Source of the DNA: Chrysomallon squamiferum
Lineage: Eukaryota > Mollusca > Gastropoda > Neomphalida > Peltospiridae
Length of the DNA: 22,500 nucleotides
Assembly: GCA_012295275.1 (NCBI GenBank)
Contig: CM022671.1
Span: 29,161,250-29,183,749, forward strand
Reading direction: 5' to 3'
Both the position numbers and the translations under genes were made by a program. The stretch's first letter is position 1. Every line of letters starts with the position of its first letter. Under the pieces are notes generated by a model. That model saw only the letters and a list, made by a program, of their open reading frames with translations. It was not told the DNA's origin and did no database searches. Positions 1 to 21,900 of the stretch are shown here, piece after piece.

Positions 1-480
1 GATGAATGGATGGACGTGTGGATGGATGAATTGATTTATGTGTGAATCTGCGTGTGTTTGTGTGTGTAATGTATATGTAGACAGATGAATGGATGGACGT
101 GTGGATGGATGAATTGATTTATGTGTGAATCTGCGTGTGTTTGTGTGTGTAATGTATATGTAGACAGATGAATGGATGGACGTGTGGATGGATGAATTGA
201 ATGTGTGTGTAATGTATATGTAGACAGATGAATGGATGGACGTGTGGATGGATGAATTGATTTATGTGTGAATCTGCGTGTGTTTGTGTGTTTGTATATG
301 TAGTGTATGGATGGACGTGTGGATGTATATATGAATAGACAGATGAATGGATGGACGGATGGATGGATGAATTGATATGTGGATGGATGAAGTGAGACAG
401 ATGAATTGGATGGATGTGAATTGTGTGTGTTTGTGATGAATGGATGGACGTGTGGATGGTATATGTGAGACAGATGCATA
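1..480. repeat. 83-bp minisatellite, about 4-5 copies, running off the left edge
   Basis: The unit beginning GATGAATGGATGGACGTGTG recurs at 1, 84, 167 and 227. The first two periods are 83 bp; the third unit is a 60-bp deletion form. From about 300 to 480 the copies degenerate into GGATGGATGAA blocks. It lies in the intron upstream of the first visible SLC13 exon. Its internal GGAT and TGTG runs keep minus-strand frames open, which gives spurious His/Thr/Ile-rich reading frames of about 145 codons that are not genes. Confidence 0.88.
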
Positions 481-548
481 ATGTATATGTATATGTAGAC
501 AGATGCATATATACTGATATACTAAATGGGTTTGTTTTTATACTCACA

Positions 549-732
549 TAGTGATTGTGTTATTATTGTTATTACATGTTGCTAAACATGGGTATTGTCT
601 TATAGTGATCATGTTATTAATGTTATTACTTATTGATGTGATCGTGTTATAATTGTTATTGCTATGTGATAGTGATCATGTTATTATTGTTATTGCTTTG
701 TGATAGTGATCGTGTTATTATTGTTATTACAG
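549..732 (+). repeat. 33/34-bp tandem array ending in the SLC13 splice acceptor
   Basis: About five copies of a unit resembling TGATAGTGATCGTGTTATTA followed by TTGTTATTGC start near 549, 602, 634, 667 and 701. The last two are the most alike, with a 34-bp period. The final unit ends TTGTTATTACAG and so supplies the polypyrimidine-like tract and the AG for the exon at 733. The copies are diverged, so the array is old or drifting. Confidence 0.75.
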
Positions 733-10704
<9,972 letters not shown>

Positions 10705-10930
10705 AGGTTCTGTTGGCATTTCACAGTCAAAGCTACAGATAACAATGTAGCCTCAAGAGTGACACCATAAATGGCATAGAGCTTTTTTTTTTTTTTTAAA
10801 CATTCATTTTAAATGCAACTATTTAAAGTTTAATATGCATTATTTTTATTCTTTTGAATAATAGTCTGGGTAAAAAAAAAAGAAGAAGAAAAAAAAGAAG
10901 AAAAAGGAAATAAAATGTAGAAAGATTTAT
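10705..10930 (+). terminator. SLC13: SLC13 3' UTR with candidate poly(A) signal
   Basis: After the stop, AATAAA occurs at 10909-10914 (in GGAAATAAAATG) and a GT-rich patch, CAGTGTGTTCGG, follows about 45 bases later. This is the usual arrangement for cleavage near 10930. A second AATAAA lies at 11116-11121. Because the region is AT-rich, chance AATAAA matches are common and the exact end is uncertain. Confidence 0.5.
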
Positions 10931-12083
10931 TCATATAAAACAACCAAAGATGTATATATACAGTGTGTTCGGAGAAAAAGTGTACAATATAAATGGCATT
11001 TAATTTTTTTTTTTTTAAATCTTTTTAATTCAGTAGGTTTTTACCAAATTAAAATATTTTTGTAACGGTTAGTTTGTGAGATGAAAAAGTATTGAAATAA
11101 TCTTGAAATTAAGTAAATAAAATATGCAGATATATATCACAGTTATATTGCACATGGCGAAACAATTTCTCTTTTCCTGTTTTTATTCATAAGATGGTTC
11201 AGAAATGATAACCAAATGCAGTCATTTTCAAAAAAAAATAAAAAAAAAAAAAATTGGCATTAATAATATAAAAACCAAAAGTCAAATAATTAAGTGAATA
11301 ATAAGAAAATTAAATAATAATAATAATAGATATTTTTGTTATTATTATTAAAAACAGAAACTAACAATAATGATAAAAAAAAATGTTTTGTTTTAACTTT
11401 ACCTCTCCTTTTATTAATGACAATAAGAAAAGAAACAAATAATGTAATATAATTTCAATGTTTATTTGATTCTTACGTATTTAGAAAAGAATGAAACTGA
11501 AATAGCTAGAAAACGTTTAAATATTTTATATACTTTTATTTACGTATTTTCGTGGCATTTCCTAAAAGATTTTCGCCAAACAATCTAAGTATTTTTCATT
11601 ATTTTTTGTTCTTTAATCAATTTTCATCAGCTTCTACCATTTTCTTTTTCTTTTTAAATAAAAATTTAATAATTATAATATATATTTTTATTAAATTGTT
11701 ATCTATTATACATCTCGCATTTCGAATATTTAAAACTTATCTTGCCGAAGAAAAACAAGAGTTCTTTAAAGGAAAGACGACTGGCTTGAAATTTAAAGTC
11801 TTGCCTGATGTATTTTTCCTCATACAAAAAGACTATTTTGTTACCTCATACCAGGAAATTATTATAGCTTTATTAAAACTTTTTTTTATATGAATTTGTT
11901 AAAATTATGTTATAAATATAACTAACAATTTGTTAAAACTATGTTATAAATATAACTACATTTGTAAAAACTATAACAGTTTGTTAAACGTTTGTTATAA
12001 CTGTAATAGGTTTTAAATTTTTGTTTCAAATTTAAATATAACAATTTGTTAATTTTATATATACATATGTACATACATTTTAA
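10931..12083. other. AT-rich intergenic DNA, no gene seen
   Basis: Poly(A)/poly(T) tracts and short ATA repeats, with an AT-rich plus-strand frame of 113 codons at 11552-11893. That frame is dominated by Phe, Ile, Leu and Lys, has no recognisable domain and is probably spurious. A diverged tandem pair with 34-bp period (AATTTGTTAAAA..ATGTTATAAATATAAC) lies at about 11893-11960. Confidence 0.7.
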
Positions 12084-12191
12084 ACTGTTATTACATTTAT
12101 AACAATGTGTGGGTGTGACTGTGTGTGTGTGTGTATATATATATATACACACACACGCTCGCACATACACATTGTTATAAATATAATAACA
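12084..12191. repeat. 108-bp foldback palindrome
   Basis: The left arm at 12084-12110 (ACTGTTATTACATTTATAAC, then AATGTGT) is matched in inverted orientation by 12165-12191 with one mismatch in 27. The 54-bp spacer is itself nearly palindromic: (GT)n, then (TA)n, then (AC)n at 12121-12154. The whole can fold into one long hairpin. It may be a small foldback or MITE-like element, or a microsatellite that grew in the loop of an inverted repeat. No flanking target duplication was convincingly identified. Confidence 0.8.
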
Positions 12192-12817
12192 GTAAAAAGA
12201 ATTCTCCATTCTCACTTATAATACATGTAATAATTCGGAAAAAAACAGGAATCATCATCAGAACCATAAAACTAATTAGTATATTGATTTGAACAGACTC
12301 TTCTTAGAGTCTAACTATTTCAGTGTTCGTGTTATCGAAGCCGTTCAGTTGTTTTTTCGCGATGATACCGGTTTAACTAAACACAGTTTAACAGTGTTAT
12401 TAATTTTCAAAGTGTTTAAACGCACTTAAAATCGAAACTTGACAACATTCAGTCACTGTTCAGGGGTTTGTTTAGGCTTTTTCTTTGTTTTTGTTACGGT
12501 GACTTTAAACAGTTGATTCATCCATTCCGTAGACGATCTAAATGATGTTACATTGTTTTTATTCTAGGTTTTTTTTTTTTTTTTTTTCTTCTAATGTTAA
12601 ATTTTAGTTTCATTTACACCAATATGTCAAAAAAAAAACAACATTTCATTAAACTGTAAGTTAATCGAAAGTCATGTTGTTGCGAATACATATTTATATA
12701 GAGAATTGTATTCAGGAAAAAGAAGAAATATATATATATAGAGAGAGAGAGATAGATAGATATAAATTTAATGTAAAATTAAACGTTAAAAATTCTTCAT
12801 GTATTTTATAAAATAAT

Positions 12818-12862
<45 letters not shown>

Positions 12863-13480
12863 TATAATAATCATAATCATAATAATCATAATCATAATCA
12901 TAATAATCAGAATCAGAAAAAAAGTAAAAACCAAAAAGCTAACAAAAAAAAAAAGGCTGAAACATGTTTATTATTTACTGTTTATTTGGACGAAAAGCAG
13001 AGGTGTGTATTTAGTTCTTATTACATTTTAGTGGAAACCAAACGATATAAAATATTAGTTATGTGTGTACAAAGCTTTAATTTTGTTTTGTTCAGTATAA
13101 TCAGGAGTGTTATGTAAACATCTTTACATTCAGGTTTTTTGACATTGGCAACTACAAATATAAGTATTTTATATACTAAAACACAGACATGCGTGATATT
13201 CAAATAATTAGTTCACAATACTAATACATACAACAGAACATACATACATAATGCATATACACATACATTCAGTATACACACAGAGTTAGACAGACAAAAA
13301 CATACACGTAATCCATACATGCATAAATAATAAATATAGACTTATTTACACTTACAAATATTATATATGTAGCAAGGCAGCTGATTTTAATAATTTAAAA
13401 AAAACACTATTGTATGTAATTATAGTTATTTTGTATCATTACTTGTTTCATATGTAATACTAATCATTCCTTTTAGGAAA
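12192..13480. other. AT-rich intergenic DNA with ATA microsatellite
   Basis: A perfect 7-bp hairpin AGACTCT-TCTT-AGAGTCT lies at 12295-12312. An (AAT)n/(AATCAT)n microsatellite lies at about 12815-12910. Degenerate CATA repeats are seen at about 13220-13320. The block at about 12310-12560 is of higher complexity, but I see no gene in it. Confidence 0.7.
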
Positions 13481-14663
13481 ACGTTTCAAACCTGTATGCA
13501 TGTATGTATGTACGTACGTATGTATGCACGAATTCATACATACACAATCGATAACTAGCGCGCCAATGTCTTTTAATTGAACATGTTTTGTGTTGTCTAT
13601 CTGTGTGTTTTTTCTACATACACCAGCGGAGGAAATACGTGTATCATTACTGTGACTAAAACGAAAAGTGTCCTATAGATGTATTCCTTATCTAACTATG
13701 CACAGAGTTTCTATACAAGTGTTTATTTTTAAAGGTGTCGGCTTTGTAAGTTTGAATGTCTGTGTTTAATCACTGTATATTAAATGAGGAATGGGAACAG
13801 TCTAATCAAAACTGTTACGTTGATGATTGTTAATTGCAGGACATAATCCTATTTTCATAGAAATCATGTTTTTATGTTCATTCACGTACATAATATACAT
13901 ACATATATATACATGCATACATACATACATACATACATACATACACACATATACATATATATATATAATGTGTATACATCAGTACGTGTGTCAATACGTA
14001 CACATAGATATTCATTCATACATTCATTCATACATTCATTCATATATACATGCATACATGTATATAAATACTTCATTATTACTACAGATATTTTACGTAT
14101 GTGTGTATGTGTGTATGTAGATATAAGAATATATACATATACTAACTGAATGCAAATATTCAATGATATTCGTACATGCATACAATTCATCTTACCTGTA
14201 ATAAAAATTATAGCACAAATAAAATTCTGTGAATTCATTCCGCGATCTAGTTTGTGCCAAAAGAATTAACGAAGACAGATAAAAATTGTGAATGAAGCTT
14301 CTTCAACAGTTTAATTTATATTTGTTTGGCTTACCACGTATTTGATTTAAAATAAATATACATATAATTAAGTTAGTGTATATCATATGCTTTAGGGGTT
14401 TTTTTAATTTTTTATCTGAGCATAACATTTTTTGAAGTTTGAATACTAAGCACAAATATATGTCGTAATACAATGCAAACAGTGACTAAATACAAAGTTG
14501 ATAAAAGATAATACCATATTTTTTTTTTACTTATAATATAAATTACATTTCATAAGATTTTTATAGTTATTGTAATGATAATAATTATTTTTATTTTTGT
14601 TTTTATTGTTGTTGTTGTTGTTGTTATTATTATTATTATTATTATTATATATTATTATCATTA

Positions 14664-14706
<43 letters not shown>

Positions 14707-16012
14707 TTAATAATTGTATTGAATTTTTTCTATGAATCTTTTACTATAAATAGTATCATCATCAGCTACACTCATCGTTATTCATTAAATTCCTTTTTTT
14801 AATTTTTTTTTATAATTTTTTTTTTAATATTATAATTTTTTGACCACACTTTCCTAACCGTCTTCCTTAATTCTTTGGCATCACATTTTTCACGTTTTCC
14901 TTATTAAAACAAAATTGGCAAAACACGTGTTTATAGATTAATTAATTAAATGACTGATTGATTGATTGATTGGCACTTCTTTGGCAATGTACATTATAAA
15001 TAGGTATATTACTCGTTTTGTATACACGGTTCAGGAAATAGGTTTATTGCAAGGTGTGTTTTAGATTACTTATTTGTAATTAATCTATATCTATATATAC
15101 ATATATATTTACAGATATAAACGAAATAAAAGTTTATATATAAAAAAGGTGCATATTTTTTATTTCTTTAGTGTGGTTTTGTTCATGTCAGTACATGTAT
15201 TCTTGATGTGTTATTTTATAGCTGTGTGTGTGCGTTTCTGAGTGTGTGTGCGTTTCTGAGCAGGTATTTAGGACTTTTTTTCAGTGTGTAAGTAAAATGT
15301 AAAGTGTATTCATGGATTTCAAGTGTTTGCAGTTGATACTGATAAAAAACGAAAATAAAAACAATTTGCAGTAATTTGTAAAAAAATCTTTGATACAGCA
15401 AACATAATTAATTATAATGTAATTTTCTTTTTAAAAATATAGAATAAAAACAAACAACAATAACAATAACAATCAGAACAACAATAATAACCATTCCCAT
15501 CAATACAACAAAAATAATCATTATTACAGGAAGAACTATAAAAAATAGAAAATATTAATAGTAACAGCAATAGTAATAAGACAAATAACAACAACAACAA
15601 CAATAGCAGTAGTAATACTACTACTAATAATGATAAGATCAATAACAATAAAAATAACTAATAACAGCAATAGCAATAATAATAATAGCATCAATAACAA
15701 TTTAAAAAACTATAATAACAACAGTAATAATATCAATAACAATTAAAAAACTAACAACAGTAATAACAATAAATGTTTTTAAAAAACCCAGCAACAACAA
15801 CAACAATATTAATAATAACAGCAATAACAATAATAATAACATCAATAACAATAAAAATACAACAACAGCAATAACAATAATAATAATAACATCAATAACA
15901 ATTTAAAAACAGTAACAACAGTAATAACAGTACATTTAAAAAAAAAAAACACAAAAAAAAAAAAAAAGCAGCAACAACAATAATAATAATAACAACTACA
16001 ACTACAACAAAA
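13481..16012. repeat. Microsatellite-dense intergenic DNA
   Basis: (TATG)n/(CATA)n at about 13490-13540 and 13885-14115; (TTG)n then (ATT)n and (TTTA)n at about 14600-14710; an 18-bp tandem duplication (TGTGTGTGCGTTTCTGAG) at 15225-15260; and a long (AAC/AAT/AGC)n degenerate trinucleotide field at about 15440-16012. No coding exon was recognised. Confidence 0.8.
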
Positions 16013-16100
16013 TTAGCCCGGGGGACTTACATGCATCCTGCTTTTCGTGTTTAGTACATCCGGCCTCACCCCCAAGCCTTGAGGATAAACACACAGATTG
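16013..16100. other. GC-richer island of unknown nature
   Basis: A sequence of ordinary base composition (AGCCCGGGGGACTTAC and on to GGCCTCACCCCCAAGCC) stands out between a 570-bp trinucleotide field and AT-rich DNA. On the minus strand it is an open frame of about 30 codons without Met, containing VYPQGLGVRPDVLNTKSRMH, and it crosses a consensus-like donor (GCAT|GTAAGT). It could be a small exon of an unseen minus-strand gene, a fragment of a repeat, or a distal promoter element of the gene that follows. I cannot decide. Confidence 0.35.
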
Positions 16101-16173
16101 TTACTAATCAAATGAATTTTCTAATTTATACGCGGAATTTCCGTTTCATTAAAAAAAAAAGTTAATTCACCTG

Positions 16174-16180
16174 TATAAAA
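16174..16180 (+). promoter_or_regulatory. Candidate TATA box of the VWA/chitin-binding gene
   Basis: TATAAAA in the context CACCTGTATAAAAATCGTGCG lies about 30 bases before a short, ordinary-complexity segment that ends in a splice donor. Transcription would start near 16204. TATA-like strings are frequent in such AT-rich DNA, so this rests on its position relative to the candidate 5' UTR exon. Confidence 0.35.
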
Positions 16181-16203
16181 ATCGTGCGTATTGCGTAAAG
16201 CTA

Positions 16204-16253
16204 ATTAGTGTGTGTTGTGTAACCATCCGAGAAAGAGAAGACGCTGAGAACAG
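16204..16253 (+). other. Candidate noncoding first exon of the VWA/chitin-binding gene
   Basis: The segment ending CGAGAAAGAGAAGACGCTGAGAACAG is followed by donor GTGAAT. It is purine-rich and of higher complexity than the flanks and lacks ATG. The coding exon at 17751 is preceded by TTTCTATAG (AG at 17743-17744), a good acceptor 6 bases before ATG, so a 5' UTR exon upstream is expected. Spliced, the leader would be about 56 nt. The start is only a guess from the TATA box. Confidence 0.35.
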
Positions 16254-16420
16254 GTGAATTACTTTTGTTTATATAATATAAATATACATATATTATATAT
16301 ACATAGTTCTAGATTTGGTTGCTTGCTCTTAATATCTTTGCATATATAATACGTGTGTGTGCGTTTACAATAAGTCTTTTCACAAAGAGATTATGTTTTA
16401 GGTAGCATTTTCTTTCTTAT

Positions 16421-17740
<1,320 letters not shown>

Positions 17741-17750
17741 ATAGTTAAAA

Positions 17751-18708
17751 ATGGTGTGGACCAGTATTTTGCACACAGCACTGATTGTGCTGTTAATGGA
17801 GAGTGTCGTTTGTGACGAGACAAAATCAGCTTACAAATCCAAATCTGAAGTTAATAAACAAGTGATTCAAGTCAACTCTCTTCTGCCGCTAGAACCTCAA
17901 GCGCTGAGACAGCAGCTGTTACCACCGTTACCTCCCCTGAACGGGATCCCACCGCAAGGAAACCAGTTTTTGATCCAGACACCTTCAGCGAGCGGACTTT
18001 TGCCTCCATTGCCACAGCATGAACCAAACCTGATCGTACCGCCAGTACCACCACATGGATCGGTCAACCTGATCGTACCACCAGTACCACCACATGGATC
18101 GGTCAACCCGATTTTACCAGCACTGCCAACACATGGAACAGTAAACCAGATCGTACCAATACTGCCAGCACAGCAGGGAGCAGCCAACCAGTTACAGATA
18201 CAACAAAACATTCAGTCAAACAGACGAAACCAGTTTCTGTCGGCCTTCCGTCAACAGCAGGCGACTAACCAGATCGTATCCTCGTTCAAAACCCAGCAGG
18301 CGATGAACGCGCTGTATTCAGCGCAGAACCAGCAAAACAACAACATTCTGCCGCCTTTTCCTCTAACAAACCAGATTATGCCAGTCCCTCAGCAACCGAA
18401 ATTCCAGATGCCGACAGGCTTCCCATTTCAGCCACTTAATAATCTAGCGCTACCAACGAACCAGTTGATAGCCTCGATTCAGAACCAGCGGGGAAACCAG
18501 CTGTTACAGGCTCTCCGAACTCAGTCTCTGACCCACCCCTCCCCGGTAAACATACCCGTATTAAACCAGGGTCGGTCTGATTTCGATGAGAGAGAATCCG
18601 AGATTCTTTCACATCAAGCGAATCTACCACAGCTGTCCTCATTGCACGGCACCTGGGGAGGTCTGCACAGTTTTCAGTCAAACAGAATCGGCTGGTGGGA
18701 GCAAGCAA
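17751..18708 (+). CDS. Exon: signal peptide and Pro/Gln/Asn-rich repeat region
   Basis: 958 nt, ending after one base of a Lys codon (donor GCAA|GTAAGA). The residues MVWTSILHTALIVLLMESVV followed by CDE make a standard signal peptide with cleavage near 21. Residues 93-144 hold four 13-residue repeats of the type N-L/Q-I-V-P-P-V-P-P-H-G-S-V; the first two differ at one of 39 bases. From about 145 to 260 the motif NQ followed by two hydrophobic residues recurs (NQLQ, NQFL, NQIV, NQIM, NQLI, NQLL) between Gln-rich spacers. Cysteine is absent after the signal peptide, apart from Cys21. The end (about 298-319, with HGTWGGLHS and RIGWWEQA) is more complex and leads into the VWA domain. If the donor is not used, the frame continues only to 18821. 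Confidence 0.88.
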
Positions 18709-18881
18709 GTAAGATCTGTTTCACAAATTATGTTGACATAAACACACTATTATTTAAATATTATTCAATAATATACATATTACATAATTACATACAAACC
18801 AGTGCAACCGAGCATCTTTAAATACATACGTACGTACATACGCACAAACATGCATACATACATACATACATACATACATAC

Positions 18882-18914
<33 letters not shown>

Positions 18915-21900
18915 CATACAAACATTATTAGGTGCATACCTACTTATAATTGCACGCTCTCACACATACAGTCACCAGCATCAAAAATAAAATTAAAATA
19001 AACAGTGGATTAAATATGTTTATTGCTTTTCACAGAGAGATCTGATGAGATGGCTGTCACTTTCTGCATAGACGGCTCGGCAGCCCGCAGTCCGATAGAT
19101 TTCGAGCGACTGAAACTGTTTGTTGCCAAGCTAACGTACGAAATATTCCGAAGACAGCCGAAACTTATAGCTTCCGCTTTCCCGTACGGTCAGACGGTGT
19201 CCCCCCATCACCTCGCACCAGACCGAAATATCCCGCGTTTCATTGACAATGTACGAACCTTGCAGTGGCCCGGCCTGGGATCGAATACCGCCGTCTGCAT
19301 CCTTAAATCTAACCTGTACATGTCGAAACTTCCCAGTCACGTGGACAAGCTGCTGTTAGTCATCTCGAGCAGCGTGTCTGCCAGTCCACTGCAGACCCTG
19401 GCACAAGCCGCTCAGGCGAAGCAGATGGGCGCGTTACTGTTCGGGGTCCAGATTGGAAAGATTTCAGATCTGCCGCAGTTGGTCAGTGGAAAGAAATTTT
19501 TCTTGACGCTGCCCGCACCGGTGTTCATGAATCAGTTCACCGTGAATCTGATCACAGAACGGATCTGTGAAGGTAAATTACTATATATATATTTGTATAC
19601 GTGCGGGCGGAGTGTGTGTGTGTGTGTGTGTATGTTTAGTTTTTTAATATTAAAAGCGACATTTGTTTAGATTATACACAAACATACATATGAAACCTCC
19701 GTCATTATGAAAAATGATTGATACAATTTTATGAATATTAGACAGAAAGTATATTCTTAGAGATATGAAGAATAGATAAATATGAAATTACTTAGAACTT
19801 TACAGACTGAAATATATCTCTGTGTGAATACTTAGAAGTGTATGCAATAACCACACCTAAAATACATTTAGATAACATGTTGAAGTAATTATAGATAGAT
19901 TTATGTTATAGAAACGTTAATATATGCAAATTTATCGATGTCCACTGAAGAAAATATAATAAAAATAATAATAAGTTACTTCGAGAATAAGATCCGTACA
20001 TATATATCCGTACTGATGTATTTCAATTTACAAAATAATGTTTGTATGGACGTAATTTTTATTCAAAGAATTATTCTTCGCTTTTCTACAGGTATTTCAG
20101 CAAGAAATCAAATACCATTTGTATCAGACAGAATAGCAAATACTGGTGAGTAATGTTTATTTAAGTTCTGGTTAATTTTTAAAAAAACTAAAAAAAAATA
20201 AATAATAAGCGAAAGCTGTGCTGAAAATAAAAGACATCCATGTGTGTTTAAATTTAGGAAAGTAGTGTTTGTGTGGACGTAATTTTTTTTAGTGGCAAAA
20301 ATAATATTTCTTAATTTTTCCACAGGTATATCAACAATTCTTCAAAATCCATTTGCATCGGGTCGAATGTCAGATAATGGTGAGTTATATTTATATATTT
20401 ATATATTTATTTATTTATTAAGCACTCACAAACATTACTTTATCAAGAAGAAGTGGATTTAGATACCTTTAAAAACGTAATATGTCAGACTTTAGTCAGA
20501 ACTTTAATAAGTAACATATTTCAAATCTTTTGATCACAAAATATTATAAATATTTAAAAATTATCTACATCGTTGAGATAATTAGCCCGTATTATATAAA
20601 AAAAAAAAAATACTATAAATTATTTTTAAAATTTCTTATTTTATAATAAAATACGCCGCAAGCAAATACATAATAATAATTTCAAGTTAACCATTAATAC
20701 AATTAATATAATAAAATATTAATTAACATAGACAACATAATAAAATATTAATTAACATAGACAAAATAAATAAAATATCCAAACACTGACAACACAATTA
20801 ATTCTAAATAATTTTTTTTATAAATCTGCTACGTCACTGAACTAAAACACGCTATCAGTCGTTCACGCATTACTTCTGTCTCACAGAACTGTGTAAAGGT
20901 TGTCATATCAGCGAGGGTTTTGGCTACAACGCTTACCCAGGCGACTGCTCTCGCTTCGTCCAGTGTGAGTCGATAGGCAAAACGAAAACGTGGTGGGCTC
21001 ACGTTAAGAGCTGCCCCCCGGGTCTCTTGTGGAACACGGAGACTCTCACTTGCGACCACGCTAACAACGTCAACTGTCCTCACGGTGAGTGTTTGTCTCT
21101 AAAACGTTCTTTTGGTCTCCGTTTACTGCAAGCAACGAGACGTCGTAGAAATTATTCAAAAAACAACAAAAAAGACAGAGGAGGTGGTTGTTCGTAGACT
21201 ATATGTTGTTCGTAACAGATGGTCTAGGAACAACCACGTGCTTTGGATTTTGAATAATTTCTCTTCTAACTTGACATTATGGTAAAATAAAGGCTGAGGT
21301 CTGTATTGTCCTGTACATCATCATCATTATTATCATCACCATCATCAGCATCAGCATCATCATGCAGCCGTTGAGTCCTGATGCTGAGCTGAAAGCGTTA
21401 TCATCTTGTTTCCACATTTTTCTTTCTTGCTCTGTCCTCTGCCAGATATTTACGTTCCACAATTCATCCATTTAATCTCGAAATGATCTCACTGGTTTTC
21501 TCCTAGATCGTTAAACTTCCAAATGGTGATATCCAATATCCGTTGCTTATAGACCAATATATATTTACGTCCTATAATAAATGTGCAAACAGGATCTACC
21601 TTTGAAATTAATTTCTTTAGAAAATGACCCTTCTCAGCAAGAAATTAAATAAATAATAAATAAATATATTATAAATACATAAATGTACAAAAATATACAT
21701 AAATTTAAAATGGTTTTTTAAAACACCTACGGCTAATTTCTACCTGTTACGTGAGACATGTTTAAAAACTGATTACGTGTATTTATAAATATGATTAATG
21801 AAAGATAAAAAAAAAAAATGTAGGTGTGAGAAATAGGTAATTTCTCGTTAACACTTCAAGTTTCTACAAAAATAGCTGTTAATGAGTCAGCATTTTAAAG

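Noticed and set aside
36-547. Two long overlapping minus-strand frames rich in His, Thr, Ser and Ile
   Set aside because: They are translations of the 83-bp minisatellite and lie in an intron; no domain, signal peptide or codon logic is present.
1-732. Search for the missing first SLC13 coding exon
   Set aside because: No Met-led hydrophobic segment with a donor was found; the region is tandem repeat, so the exon is taken to lie left of the window.
10950-11000. TATATACAGTGTGTTCGG looked like a Tc1/mariner-type inverted terminal repeat next to a TA
   Set aside because: No inverted partner was found in the window and no transposase remnant; it more likely serves as the GT-rich element after the poly(A) signal, or is chance.
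11552-11893. 113-codon plus-strand frame downstream of the SLC13 gene
   Set aside because: AT-rich, dominated by Phe/Ile/Leu/Lys runs, no recognisable homology or splice context.
13827-14238. Tyr/Ile/His-rich and Met/Cys-rich frames on both strands
   Set aside because: They are products of CATA/CATT microsatellites.
18709-18821. Read-through of the first coding exon of the matrix protein to the stop at 18821
   Set aside because: A good donor (GTAAGA) at 18709 joins in frame to the VWA exon; the extension is AT-rich and lacks any domain.
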